A DNA stretch of 64,000 nt, taken from assembly GCA_020852175.1 (NCBI GenBank), contig JADZBH010000005.1, positions 248,001 through 312,000 of the forward strand. The letters run 5' to 3'. Position 1 is the stretch's first letter. Each line of letters opens with the position of its first letter. Of this stretch, positions 46,170-54,820 are shown one piece after another. This DNA is from Bryobacterales bacterium (GTDB lineage Bacteria; Acidobacteriota; Terriglobia; Bryobacterales; Bryobacteraceae). The notes below the pieces were generated by a model that did no database searches, was not told the origin of the DNA, and saw nothing but the letters and a program-made list of their open reading frames with translations. A program made the translations under genes and the position numbers.

Positions 46170-47182
46170 AGCGGCGCCTCCTCCGCGTCCAATGCCCCGC
46201 ACGCCACGCCGCGCGCGAAGAACGATTCCAGTCCGCGCACCGTTGCCGCGTCGTCGAAGGCCTGGCCCACGCGCGCCGCCCGCTCGGATTGTTCGCGATA
46301 GTTGCGCAGCCGTTCGGCGCTGGCTAGCAGGTTCTCCCGGTAGAAGCGGTACACCGCCGCATACCTCGCCGGCAGTTGCGCCGGGTGTAGATCCCAACCC
46401 TGATGAATGCCGCACGACAGTGCGCGAGCGATGTTCGTCATATGCAAGCGCCAGGCATCCCGCACCTCCACCTTCGTTCCCAACGGCAGTTGCGCGGTGG
46501 GCCCATCGGAGATACGCACGTCCGTTCCGGCCAGCGCCACCAGCAGCGTGTGCCGGGCGAAATCGCACAGCGGATGCGCCAGGCTCTGGGCCGGCGCGGG
46601 CACGCCCAGCGACGCCGTGAAGTCGTACGGCCCAAAGTGCGCCGCCACCACGGGTCCGGCTTTCACGATGGCGGCAGCGTCGCGCAACGCTTCCGGCGTT
46701 TCGATCATCACTTCCAGCGCGATACCGGGCGCGGCGCGCGCGGCCCGTTCCACCTCGTGCGCCGAACTCACCTTAGCCAGCGTGATCACGAACCCCTCGG
46801 GCGTCACGCCCGCTGCATCGAGAAACAGCTTCAACGTACGCTCGGCCCGCCGCCAATCCCTGCGCAGACGGATGCCGGACAGCGGTGGCAAATCGTGCGC
46901 ATCGTATGCCTCCCGAAACCGCCGGCCCGCTTCGGCGGCATCGCGGTCTTCCTCGCCGTCGGGCCGGATGCCGTAGCCGTCCTCGAAATCGATCCGCAAA
47001 TCCTCCAGCGGCTCGGCTTTCAGCTTCGCCCGCACGCGCGAAGCGACCTTGGCCTCCACCAGCTCATCCAACGCGCCATCTTCCAACGAACGCAACGCCA
47101 GCCGTCCCATCTTTTCCACCGTATCGGGACGGAACAGGTGCGCGCCCCCATACAGGACGTGCACGGGCTGTCGTGTATTCAT
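46166..47182 (-). CDS. CitE/HpcH-HpaI-type C-C lyase family protein
   Basis: 338 residues. A TIM-barrel lyase of the CitE/HpcH superfamily, possibly the DUF6986 branch: EDLRIDFEDGYGIRP, VEVMIET-like LEVMIETPEAL and HFGPYDFTASLG carry the metal- and substrate-binding residues. Members cleave or form malyl-, citramalyl- or other CoA-thioester products. I chose the ATG at 47182; TTG at 47188 adds two residues. It is first of the two-gene unit with the enoyl-CoA hydratase. Confidence 0.85.
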   Translation of the reverse strand: MNTRQPVHVLYGGAHLFRPDTVEKMGRLALRSLEDGALDELVEAKVASRVRAKLKAEPLEDLRIDFEDGYGIRPDGEEDRDAAEAGRRFREAYDAHDLPPLSGIRLRRDWRRAERTLKLFLDAAGVTPEGFVITLAKVSSAHEVERAARAAPGIALEVMIETPEALRDAAAIVKAGPVVAAHFGPYDFTASLGVPAPAQSLAHPLCDFARHTLLVALAGTDVRISDGPTAQLPLGTKVEVRDAWRLHMTNIARALSCGIHQGWDLHPAQLPARYAAVYRFYRENLLASAERLRNYREQSERAARVGQAFDDAATVRGLESFFARGVACGALDAEEAPL

Positions 47183-47210
47183 TCGCAAGTATGGTAGCGC
47201 GCGCGGCCCG

Positions 47211-47504
47211 CTACTTTTGCTTGGCGATCACCAGCGCCTTGAACTTCTCATACGCCGCCTCCGGCACGATCTTCTTGTCCACCAGTTCGTTCTTGGCACG
47301 GTACGGACGGCCCTTCACGATCTTGGCCGCGTAAGCCTCGCCCACTCCTGGCAGCGCCTTCAACTGGTCCAGCGACGCCGTGTTCAGATCCAGCAGCTCG
47401 ACGGCCTTCTTCGCCGCCTTTACGCCGGCCTTCTTGTCCTGTGCCACGGCGGGCGCCAGCAGCAAAGCCGCCGCGATCCCAAGTAAGGTAAAGAATCGTT
47501 TCAT
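47211..47504 (-). CDS. Small secreted helix-hairpin-helix protein (ComEA-like)
   Basis: 97 residues. Signal peptide [22 protein letters not shown] is followed by a Lys-rich linker and a double HhH unit, [19 protein letters not shown] and the [14 protein letters not shown] repeat. It lacks the membrane anchor of classical ComEA. ComEA binds incoming DNA during natural competence. The gene lies 74 bp after a prepilin peptidase gene on the same strand, so a link to DNA uptake is possible, but no other competence gene is near. Confidence 0.85.
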   Translation of the reverse strand: MKRFFTLLGIAAALLLAPAVAQDKKAGVKAAKKAVELLDLNTASLDQLKALPGVGEAYAAKIVKGRPYRAKNELVDKKIVPEAAYEKFKALVIAKQK

Positions 47505-47578
47505 GAGGCGCAGTATAGCGCTTTCGCTTCGCGCACCACACGGATTCACCATGAAATCCGTTGTATCTTCCGGCGGCG

Positions 47579-48085
47579 TCACAGCCACTGGACGCCCAGG
47601 TAGAGCAGTGTCGCGGCTGCGATCACAGTGCCGCGCGGCAGCGTGAGCGCCCCCGGGTCCGCGATGTCCAACTCGGCCCGTCGCGCATGGGGCGCTTCGG
47701 CGCGTACGGCCGAACCGAGAATGTGGCCCACGTTGGAGAGCGTCCGCCGCAGCCGTCTCTTGGACGCTGCCAGGATGAGCGCGGCCACGCCGCCGAGTAC
47801 AGCCGACAGCACGAACAGCACCAGCCACACATCGGGCCCGGCGACCGAGCCCGCGGCGGCCATCAACTTCAAATCGCCCCCGCCCGCGGCGCGCAGCAGG
47901 TACAGCGGCAGGTACACCAGCAGCGCCAGGCCAATGCCCTTCATCGCCGCCAACGGTGAATGTAATAGCAGGCCCGCCGCCACGCCCGTCACCGTCAGCC
48001 AGTTCGGAATCAGGCGCCACTTCCAATCCCACGCGCCCGCCAGCACGGCCAGCGCCGCCAGCACGGCCATTTGCGGTTGCGTCAT
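47579..48085 (-). CDS. Prepilin peptidase A24 (TadV/CpaA-like)
   Basis: 168 residues with about six hydrophobic helices. The two aspartates of A24 peptidases are Asp20 ([11 protein letters not shown]) and Asp71 ([12 protein letters not shown], the GxGD motif). The N-methyltransferase domain of full-length PilD is absent, as in TadV/CpaA. It cuts the leader of type IV-like prepilins at the inner membrane. It overlaps the sulfatase gene by 4 bp; no pilin gene is near. Confidence 0.92.
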   Translation of the reverse strand: MTQPQMAVLAALAVLAGAWDWKWRLIPNWLTVTGVAAGLLLHSPLAAMKGIGLALLVYLPLYLLRAAGGGDLKLMAAAGSVAGPDVWLVLFVLSAVLGGVAALILAASKRRLRRTLSNVGHILGSAVRAEAPHARRAELDIADPGALTLPRGTVIAAATLLYLGVQWL

Positions 48086-49506
48086 GCTACCGGTTCAACG
48101 GGCGGCTTCGGTTCGCGCGCCGGGTCAAAGTCCGGATTCGGCTCCGGCATCTGCGCCTTCACTTCCTTGCGCCAGGCGTGCAGTTCCGCCCGCATCGACT
48201 CGAAGCGCTCCGGCTCGTGCGCCGCCAGCCCGTTGCGTTCGCCAATGTCGCGGCCCAGGTGATACAACTCGGCCTGGTTCGTTTCCAGGTGTTCGATCAG
48301 CTTCCACGGGCCATGCCGCATCGCGCTGGCCGGGCGCCCCAACTGGGGACTATAGTGCGGATAGTGCCAGTACAGGCTTCGCTCGCGCAGGGGGCCTCCG
48401 CGCAACCCCGGCACGATGCTCATCCCGTCCGGACGATGTCCGGCGTCCAGCGGCGCGCCCGCCATCTCCGCCATCGTGGCGTAGTAGTCACATGTGTAGA
48501 CCGGCTCGTGGCAGGCCGAACCGGGCTTTGTCACACCCGGCCAGCGCACCAGCGCCGGCACTCGAATTCCGCCTTCGTAAAGGTGCCCTTTGCCCAACCG
48601 CAGGGGAGAGTTGAAAGTGACCTGCCTCTGCCGCCATTCACGCGAGCTGACCCCGCCGTTGTCGGCGGTGAAAAACACCACCGTGTTTCCGGCCACGCCC
48701 ATCTGGCCGAGCGTACGCATCACGCGGCCCACCGATTCGTCCACGCTGTAGATCATCGCGGCGTATTCGGCGGAGTTCTGGCCTCCCGCGGGCGGCTTGC
48801 GGCTGAAGCGCGCCGTGATCTCCTTCTTCGCCTCGATGGGCACGTGCACGGCATAGTGCGGCAGATAGAGAAAAAACGGATTCGTACGTTGTTGTTTCAG
48901 CCAGGAGCAGGCCCGGTCCGTCAGCAGGTCGGTGAGATATTCACCCGGACGTCCGTGTACGCCCGCCGGCTTCCCCTCCCATTCCGGATAAAAGAAACTC
49001 TTTGGCGAACCGTCCCAGGTTCCCGCGAAGTTCACGTCGAAGCCCTGATCCACCGGCAGAAAGCCGGGATCGCCCAGGTGCCATTTCCCGATGCTCGCCG
49101 TCGCGTACCCCTTCCGCTTCAGAATCTCGGCGATGGTCACTTCGCTCAGCGGCAGTTCCTTCCGCGTCACGGGCGCGCGCAATTTCGCATGGGTAGGCGT
49201 GCTCGCGTGGCCTTGCAGATGCGCCGTCAGGTGCAGCCGCGCCGGCCACTTGCCCGTCATCAGCGCCGCGCGCGTGGGCGAGCACACCGGCGCCGCCGCG
49301 TAGCCATCGGTGAACGTCATGCCCGAACGCGCCAGAGCGTCGATATTCGGCGTCTCGTAGTAGCGGCTGCCGTTGAAGCCCGTGTCGCGCCAGCCGTAGT
49401 CGTCGATCAGGATGAACACGAAGTTCAACGGACGGTCCCGCGCGGAAGCCGAAGGCGCGGCGGCGGCGGAAAGACTCGTGGACACGAAGGCGCGCCTGCT
49501 CAGCAT
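48082..49506 (-). CDS. Secreted sulfatase
   Basis: 474 residues. Signal with twin Arg ([17 protein letters not shown]). The alkaline-phosphatase-fold sulfatase has [12 protein letters not shown] with metal aspartates 35-36 and the active-site [18 protein letters not shown], in which Cys75 is the residue converted to formylglycine. [10 protein letters not shown] and FTADNGGVS complete the metal site. It removes sulfate from an unknown ester, perhaps a polysaccharide. No formylglycine-generating enzyme is in the window. It lies 29 bp after the carbamoyltransferase gene. Confidence 0.93.
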   Translation of the reverse strand: MLSRRAFVSTSLSAAAAPSASARDRPLNFVFILIDDYGWRDTGFNGSRYYETPNIDALARSGMTFTDGYAAAPVCSPTRAALMTGKWPARLHLTAHLQGHASTPTHAKLRAPVTRKELPLSEVTIAEILKRKGYATASIGKWHLGDPGFLPVDQGFDVNFAGTWDGSPKSFFYPEWEGKPAGVHGRPGEYLTDLLTDRACSWLKQQRTNPFFLYLPHYAVHVPIEAKKEITARFSRKPPAGGQNSAEYAAMIYSVDESVGRVMRTLGQMGVAGNTVVFFTADNGGVSSREWRQRQVTFNSPLRLGKGHLYEGGIRVPALVRWPGVTKPGSACHEPVYTCDYYATMAEMAGAPLDAGHRPDGMSIVPGLRGGPLRERSLYWHYPHYSPQLGRPASAMRHGPWKLIEHLETNQAELYHLGRDIGERNGLAAHEPERFESMRAELHAWRKEVKAQMPEPNPDFDPAREPKPPVEPVA

Positions 49507-49535
49507 GGCCTTTCGATTATGCCATCGCCGGGGCG

Positions 49536-51113
49536 CTATTTCTGCAACTGGAACTGGCCGACGAAGAGTGAATCGATACCGCTCGAATAGAAGCTGCGCA
49601 CGGCGTCGCGCGGCGAACACACCAGAGGATCGCTGAACAGATTGAAGCTCGTGTTGAACAAAACGGGCAGGCCGGTGGAGCGCCCGAAGGCGTGCAGCAA
49701 CTCCCAGAACACCTGGTTTTCCTCGCGGCGCACCACATGCACGCGCACCAGGCCATCCCCCAGCACGGCCGGTTCAAACGTCTTCCGGTGTGACGGCTTC
49801 ACACGGCCCACAGTGGCCAGGTTTCGCGCGTTCGGGCCAGCTTCGAAATACTCGCCGGCGATCTCGGACGGCACGGAGCAGGCGAATTTGCGGAACGGTT
49901 CGCGGTGCTTGATGAAGCTGTTCAGGTTCTCCGTCGAATACGGGTTCAGCGGCGAGGCGAGAATGCTCCGGTTGCCCAGCGCGCGCGGGCCGAACTCCAT
50001 GCGCCCGTGCATCCAGGCGATGATCTTGCTCGTGTTCAACTCCTCGACGGCGCGTTCAATCAACTCGCCCGTCGTCAACAGATACTTGAATCGCAGTTTG
50101 CAGTTCTCCAGCACCTGCTTGATCGACTCGGACGAATACTCCGGTCCGAGCAGCAGCGACTGCATCGGTGCGCTGCGCGGGTTGCGCAACGTGCGGTGCC
50201 AGGCATGGTACACGGCTCCAATCGCCGTGCCCGTGTTGCCCGAGGCCGGCTGTACAAATACCTGCTTCCAATGGCCGCTCCGCTCGAGCGCGGCCACCAG
50301 CAGCGCGTTGAACGCCAGCCCTCCCGCCATGCACAGGTTTTCTCCCTTGCCCGCCATGTCGAGCACAACGGTCTCCACGGCCTTCTGCACGCCGGCCGCG
50401 ATATCGGCGTGCATGGCGGCAGGCGGCGCCCCGCCGCCCGCCAGACCCAGCCGCTCATGAAATTTCGCGCTGAACCCGCCGTTGCTCAAGCGGTGGTTGT
50501 CGTAATAGCTCCGGTCCACGCGCGGCAGCTTGCCTGGCGTGTATTGAAGAATGTCGAGAAACAACGGCGCGAAACGGTCCGTGCCTCCGCAGGAGAGCCA
50601 CTGTACCTTGTGTTCATCGGCGCTCTGATGGAAGCCGAGCAGCGCCGTCACACGGCCATACAAGTCTCCCAACGAATCCGGATAGTACAACTCACGCTCC
50701 ACGCGCAGGTCGGTTCCCTCGGCGGCCCAGATCGCCCCGCAGCGCAAATCGCCCAGCCGGTCGAACGTCAGCACCGTGGCTGATTCGAACGGCGAGGCAT
50801 AGTAAGCCGACGCCGCGTGCGCCGTGTGGTGATCCACCACCACCAGTTGCGCGTTTGGAAACAACGCACGCAGATTCAGGTGCAGCGCCGCTTCGGCGGC
50901 CAGCCCGAGCGGCCTCGCCAGCGCCGTGCACTCCACCTGCTCCGGTGTCACGCCGGCAAGGCGGAGACACTCGGCGATGGCTTCTTCCGGCAACTCGCCC
51001 GCGCGCGACGTCCGCGCCACCTTCTTCTGTTCCACCGCCGCCGCCAGAACGCCGTTGTTCAGCAGCGCCACGGCCGGGTCGTTCAGGATTCCGCCAATTC
51101 CAAGAATGATCAT
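49536..51113 (-). CDS. Carbamoyltransferase (NodU/CmcH-type)
   Basis: 525 residues. The N-terminal Kae1-like domain has ILGIGGILNDPAVALL and VVDHHTAHAASAYYASPF with the metal histidines. The C-terminal carbamoyl-phosphate domain has MHGRMEFGPRALGNRSILA and VLFNTSFNLFSDPLVCS. Enzymes of this type transfer a carbamoyl group to a sugar or antibiotic via carbamoyl adenylate. It follows gltX by 6 bp. It is an orphan: no biosynthetic cluster is around it. The target could be a surface sugar. Confidence 0.92.
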   Translation of the reverse strand: MIILGIGGILNDPAVALLNNGVLAAAVEQKKVARTSRAGELPEEAIAECLRLAGVTPEQVECTALARPLGLAAEAALHLNLRALFPNAQLVVVDHHTAHAASAYYASPFESATVLTFDRLGDLRCGAIWAAEGTDLRVERELYYPDSLGDLYGRVTALLGFHQSADEHKVQWLSCGGTDRFAPLFLDILQYTPGKLPRVDRSYYDNHRLSNGGFSAKFHERLGLAGGGAPPAAMHADIAAGVQKAVETVVLDMAGKGENLCMAGGLAFNALLVAALERSGHWKQVFVQPASGNTGTAIGAVYHAWHRTLRNPRSAPMQSLLLGPEYSSESIKQVLENCKLRFKYLLTTGELIERAVEELNTSKIIAWMHGRMEFGPRALGNRSILASPLNPYSTENLNSFIKHREPFRKFACSVPSEIAGEYFEAGPNARNLATVGRVKPSHRKTFEPAVLGDGLVRVHVVRREENQVFWELLHAFGRSTGLPVLFNTSFNLFSDPLVCSPRDAVRSFYSSGIDSLFVGQFQLQK

Positions 51114-51119
51114 GTTGAT

Positions 51120-52550
51120 TTAGACACCTGACAGCCGCCGCACGACACGTTCGCGGCCCAGGGCGGCGAACACGGCGAACGCGCTGGGGCCCACCGTCTG
51201 CCCGGTCAGCGCCGCGCGCGATCCGTTGATCAGCAGCCCCGCCTTCACGCCCTTCTCTCCGGCCAACTCGCGCAACGCCGCTTCGGCGCCCGCCTCGGAG
51301 AACTCTTGCAGCGCGGCGATCCGCGGCGCCAGTTCGCGCAGCAACTCACGCGCCTGAGGGGCGTCCAGCTTCGCCAGAGCTTCGGGCTGCATGGGGAAAT
51401 CGTCCGCGAAATAGGCCCGTCCCCTGGTGGCGAAATCGTTCAGCGTGAAGAACCGCGTACGGATCGTGTCCACCACCCAGCGGAAATGCTCCTCCGGTTC
51501 CAGCGCGGGCAGACCGGCCGCTTCGAGCACAGCCTTCACGCGCGGCGCCAGCTCCTCCACGGGCCAGGCGCGCAGATGCTGTGAGTTCAGCCACAGCGCC
51601 TTCGGGTCGATCGGATCCTCGTCGCTAAAGTTCACGACGGCGTTCGAACGGTTCACGCCGCCCAGCGAGAACGAGTCCAGCAACTCGGCGCGCGACATCT
51701 GTTCCCGGTTGTCCTTAGGCGACCAGCCGAGCAGGCACAGGAAGTTCACATACGAGTGCGGCAGGAAGCCCGCGTCGCGGTAGGTGGTCACGCTCACCAC
51801 CGGGCCATGCTTGCGCTTGGAAAGCTTCGCGCCGTCGGGCGCCACCAGCAGCGGCAGGTGGGCGAAGGCCGGAAGCTCCGCCTTCAGCGCCTCGAAGATG
51901 AGGATGTGCTTGAAAGTGTTCGACAGGTGATCCTGCCCCCGGATGACATGGCTGATGCGAAGCGCGGCGTCGTCGGCGCAGGAGGCCATGTGATAGGTGG
52001 GCATTCCGTTGGAGCGCAGCAACGCGAAGTCCTCCACGTCGCCGGCCGATTTGGACTGCTCGCCGTAGACGCCGTCCTTGAACGCGATCGTGCGCTCCGC
52101 CTCCCTGGGCACGCGGAAACGCAGCACGAACGGCTCGCCGCCCGCCGCCCGCCGCCCGCTCTCCTCCGGCGTCAACTCGCGCATGCCGGGGTTGTACAGC
52201 CACGGCCCCCTGCCCGAACCGGACGAGGGAGCCTCCTCGCCGGTGTTGGCCGCCGGCGTGAAGTCGCGGTAGGCGTGGCCCGCCTCGAAGATGGCCCAGG
52301 CGGCCTTCGTGTGCAGTTCCAGACGGTCGCTTTGCCGGTACTCCTCGTCCCAATCCAGTTCCAGCCAGCGCAGCCCGTCGTAAATCGACTGCAGCGAAGC
52401 CTCCGTATTGCGCTCGACGTCGGTATCGTCGATGCGCAGAACCATGACGCCCTGGTGATGCCGGGCGTACAGCCAGTTGAAAATGAAGGTGCGGGCGCTG
52501 CCGATGTGGAGGTAGCCCGTGGGGGAAGGCGCAAAACGAACTCTAACCAT
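51120..52550 (-). CDS. gltX: Glutamyl-tRNA synthetase
   Basis: 476 residues. The class I HIGH-type motif is FAPSPTGYLHIGSARTF and the KMSKS-type motif is KLSKRKHG. The end is a normal anticodon-binding helical domain. It charges tRNA-Glu. ATG at 52550 gives the standard MVRVRFAPSPTGY start; a TACAAT lies 22 bases upstream. It precedes the carbamoyltransferase gene by 6 bp. Confidence 0.97.
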   Translation of the reverse strand: MVRVRFAPSPTGYLHIGSARTFIFNWLYARHHQGVMVLRIDDTDVERNTEASLQSIYDGLRWLELDWDEEYRQSDRLELHTKAAWAIFEAGHAYRDFTPAANTGEEAPSSGSGRGPWLYNPGMRELTPEESGRRAAGGEPFVLRFRVPREAERTIAFKDGVYGEQSKSAGDVEDFALLRSNGMPTYHMASCADDAALRISHVIRGQDHLSNTFKHILIFEALKAELPAFAHLPLLVAPDGAKLSKRKHGPVVSVTTYRDAGFLPHSYVNFLCLLGWSPKDNREQMSRAELLDSFSLGGVNRSNAVVNFSDEDPIDPKALWLNSQHLRAWPVEELAPRVKAVLEAAGLPALEPEEHFRWVVDTIRTRFFTLNDFATRGRAYFADDFPMQPEALAKLDAPQARELLRELAPRIAALQEFSEAGAEAALRELAGEKGVKAGLLINGSRAALTGQTVGPSAFAVFAALGRERVVRRLSGV

Positions 52551-52571
52551 GTGTGTTGGGGGTAACCTTCC

Positions 52572-52577
52572 ATTGTA
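52572..52577 (-). promoter_or_regulatory. -10-like TACAAT of gltX
   Basis: On the minus strand TACAAT ends 22 bases before the gltX ATG, in the 79-bp gap after rsmA. No clear -35 box. Confidence 0.45.
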
Positions 52578-52629
52578 GCGGCCCGCGCGCGGGCCCGGCT
52601 TCGGGGCCATGCCGCGGGCGCGCCGGGCA

Positions 52630-53379
52630 TCACCCGCCGGTCATCCGGCGGTACAGATCACGGAACTGCTCCAGGGTCAACTGCTCCGCGCGGAGGCCCG
52701 CCTCGGGCTGCGATTCAATCGTCTCGCGGCCGAAGATGGGCGCCAGGTTATTTCGCAAAGTCTTGCGTTTATGTTTGAAACAAAGTCCCAGGAACGCAAG
52801 CATGGGAGTCGGGTCGCCAAGTTCATTCGCCGGAAGCGGGTCCAGGCGGATGACCGCCGAATCCACTCTCGGCGGCGGGGAAAAGGCGCCTGGCGGCACT
52901 TTGAACAGCAGCTTCGAGTGAGCGTGCAATTGCGTGGCTACCGTCAGGAAGCCGTAATCGCGAGAGCCGGGCTTGGCCGTCACACGCTCGGCCACCTCTT
53001 TCTGGATCAGGAAGACGGCCCGTTCCAGCAGCTTTCCCATCGCCAGCGTGCGTTCGATGACGGGCGAGGTGATGTAGTAGGGCAGGTTGCCCGTCACCAC
53101 GGCGCGGCCCCACTGCGTCAAGTCCGTGGCGAGCACGTCCTGCGCCACGATCTTCAAGCGTGGTTCGCCCCGGAAACGCATCATCAGCCGGGCCACCAGT
53201 TCGGGATCCACTTCGATCGCGTACACCTTGCCGGCACGTTCCAGCAGACGCTCGGTGAGGACGCCTTCGCCGGCTCCAATTTCGATCACCTGATCGGCAT
53301 GTTCGGGAATGGCCGCGGCGGCGATTTTTTCCAGCGTCGCCGGGCGGCGCAGAAAGTGCTGGCCTAATTTCTGTGGCAA
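52630..53379 (-). CDS. rsmA: 16S rRNA A1518/A1519 dimethyltransferase RsmA (KsgA)
   Basis: 249 residues. KLGQHFLRRPATLEKIAAA at the start, VIEIGAGEGVLTERLLERA for SAM binding and TGNLPYYITSPVIERTL for the catalytic NLPY motif. It dimethylates two adenines in 16S rRNA during 30S maturation. The start is TTG at 53379; no ATG or GTG gives the conserved N-terminus. It lies upstream of gltX on the same strand. Confidence 0.96.
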   Translation of the reverse strand: MPQKLGQHFLRRPATLEKIAAAAIPEHADQVIEIGAGEGVLTERLLERAGKVYAIEVDPELVARLMMRFRGEPRLKIVAQDVLATDLTQWGRAVVTGNLPYYITSPVIERTLAMGKLLERAVFLIQKEVAERVTAKPGSRDYGFLTVATQLHAHSKLLFKVPPGAFSPPPRVDSAVIRLDPLPANELGDPTPMLAFLGLCFKHKRKTLRNNLAPIFGRETIESQPEAGLRAEQLTLEQFRDLYRRMTGG

Positions 53380-53401
53380 TCCTCAGAGTAGCGTGGAGCG
53401 C

Positions 53402-54013
53402 TTAGCCGCGCACGTCCATCTGGCTGCGCCGGACGGTAATGCGCACACGGCCCGAGGAGGGCTGGCCAAACCGGGTGGCCGGCTGGAAGCGCGTGCACAG
53501 CAGCGTGTTTTCCAGGCTCCGGCGAAGCACGGGATCCGTAGTCCAGCGCTGGCTTGCGGGCAGCGAATATTCCATCACCCGTCCCTGCTCGTCAATGGAG
53601 ACATCCACCACGATGTCTTCGTCGCCCAATCCGAACGCGAGCGAGCTCACCACGCCCGGCTCGGTGGACATCGACGTCGGCACGTCGCTTTGAATCTCGC
53701 CGATCACAGGATAGCTGGTAAGCACCATGGAAAACAGCACCACGGCGCTCAACAGTCCGCCCGTCACCGGAACGGCATAGGGGCGCATCAGGTTGTTCAT
53801 CAGCAGACGGAACCGCCCGGCTAGGTATGCGGCGGCGCTGGACGGGTTCGCCCACATCCGCCGCCGCTGCGCCTCCCGGGAGGCCATCACGCGCAAACGC
53901 GACCCCAGGCGCGAAGGCAGCTCGTGCCGGGGCAGCGCGGCCAATTGGGCGCTCAACGCGGCGTCGCCGCGAAGCTCGCTCTGGGTACCGGATCTGTCCT
54001 CGCTATACGGCAT
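53402..54013 (-). CDS. ECF-linked membrane protein with TonB-like C-terminal domain
   Basis: 203 residues. An Arg-rich cytoplasmic N-terminus (about 1-80, ALPRHELPSRLGSRLRVMAS) precedes one membrane helix (VTGGLLSAVVLFSMVLTS). The C-terminal half (VVDVSIDEQGRVMEYSL, RFQPATRFGQPSSGRVRITVRR) looks like a TonB C-terminal domain and would lie in the periplasm. It follows the sigma factor gene by 25 bp, so it may be its anti-sigma factor or a linked sensor, although the zinc site of ZAS anti-sigma factors is missing. No proline-rich stalk as in TonB. Confidence 0.75.
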   Translation of the reverse strand: MPYSEDRSGTQSELRGDAALSAQLAALPRHELPSRLGSRLRVMASREAQRRRMWANPSSAAAYLAGRFRLLMNNLMRPYAVPVTGGLLSAVVLFSMVLTSYPVIGEIQSDVPTSMSTEPGVVSSLAFGLGDEDIVVDVSIDEQGRVMEYSLPASQRWTTDPVLRRSLENTLLCTRFQPATRFGQPSSGRVRITVRRSQMDVRG

Positions 54014-54038
54014 GTCCGCCTTCCTCTTCCTGGCTTAT

Positions 54039-54737
54039 TCATTCGGCGGCGCAGAGCCGGAAGCCGGATCCCCGCCGCCCTTGCAGTCTAAGTTCCAGCG
54101 CCTCGCGCAAAGCTTCCCGCCCGCGCAGAATTCGTGACTTCACCGTTCCCAGGTTGGCCTGCAAGATATCAGCGATCTCTTCGTAGCTGAGCTCCTCGAT
54201 ATCCCGCAGCACAACAGCCGAGCGGAAGGCCGGTTTCAGCGACGACAGCGCTTCTTCGATCATCGCTCGCGCCTCCGCGTTGGCGAACGAGTCAAACGGG
54301 GACCGCTCGTTATCCTCCAATACCTGGTGAAAATGGATTCCTTCGCTTACCTCTTCCTCCAGCCCGACCTCCTGGCCCCGCTTGCGCTCGAACCAGCGCC
54401 GGTGATTGTGCGCCTCGTTCACGGCAATCCGGTAGATCCAGGTCTTGAGACTGCTTTGGGACCGGAAGGAGCCGATATTGCGGAATACCTTGAGGAAGAC
54501 CTCCTGCACAACATCGGCCGCGTCGGCCGGATTCGCCAGCAGACGGTACACCAGGTTGTACACGGGGTGTTCGTAGAGTGCGAGAAGCTGTTCGTAGGCC
54601 GCGTCATCGCCACGCTTCAACCCTTCGACCAGCCGCGGTTGCGGCCCCGCCGTCAGCGGCAAAGCCGGATCGGCCTCCGCCGGCTCCCAGGGAGCGGCGT
54701 GCATGCCCGTTTCGAAGCTGACCGTTCCGTCGGCCAT
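54039..54737 (-). CDS. ECF-type RNA polymerase sigma factor (RpoE-like)
   Basis: 232 residues. Region 2 (YEHPVYNLVYRLLANPADA, DVVQEVFLKVFRNIGSFRS, WIYRIAVNEAHNHRRW) and region 4 (LKPAFRSAVVLRDIEELSY, EIADILQANLGTVKSRILRG) are both complete, and the linker is long and acidic. It directs polymerase to extracytoplasmic-stress type promoters. ATG at 54737 is preceded by GAGGG and, further up, by a promoter candidate. The partner membrane protein follows 25 bp downstream. Confidence 0.95.
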   Translation of the reverse strand: MADGTVSFETGMHAAPWEPAEADPALPLTAGPQPRLVEGLKRGDDAAYEQLLALYEHPVYNLVYRLLANPADAADVVQEVFLKVFRNIGSFRSQSSLKTWIYRIAVNEAHNHRRWFERKRGQEVGLEEEVSEGIHFHQVLEDNERSPFDSFANAEARAMIEEALSSLKPAFRSAVVLRDIEELSYEEIADILQANLGTVKSRILRGREALREALELRLQGRRGSGFRLCAAE

Positions 54738-54760
54738 GTCTTTGCGTACCCTCAACCCCA

Positions 54761-54787
54761 ATTGTAGTCCCGAACGGAACCAGTCAA
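54761..54787 (-). promoter_or_regulatory. Promoter candidate of the ECF sigma gene
   Basis: On the minus strand TTGACT (54787-54782) and TACAAT (54766-54761) are separated by 15 bp, a little short of the usual 17. The -10 ends 24 bases before the ATG at 54737. Confidence 0.5.
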
Positions 54788-54820
54788 GCCCGGAACTTCA
54801 CTTCGAGGTTCCCTGCCTGT

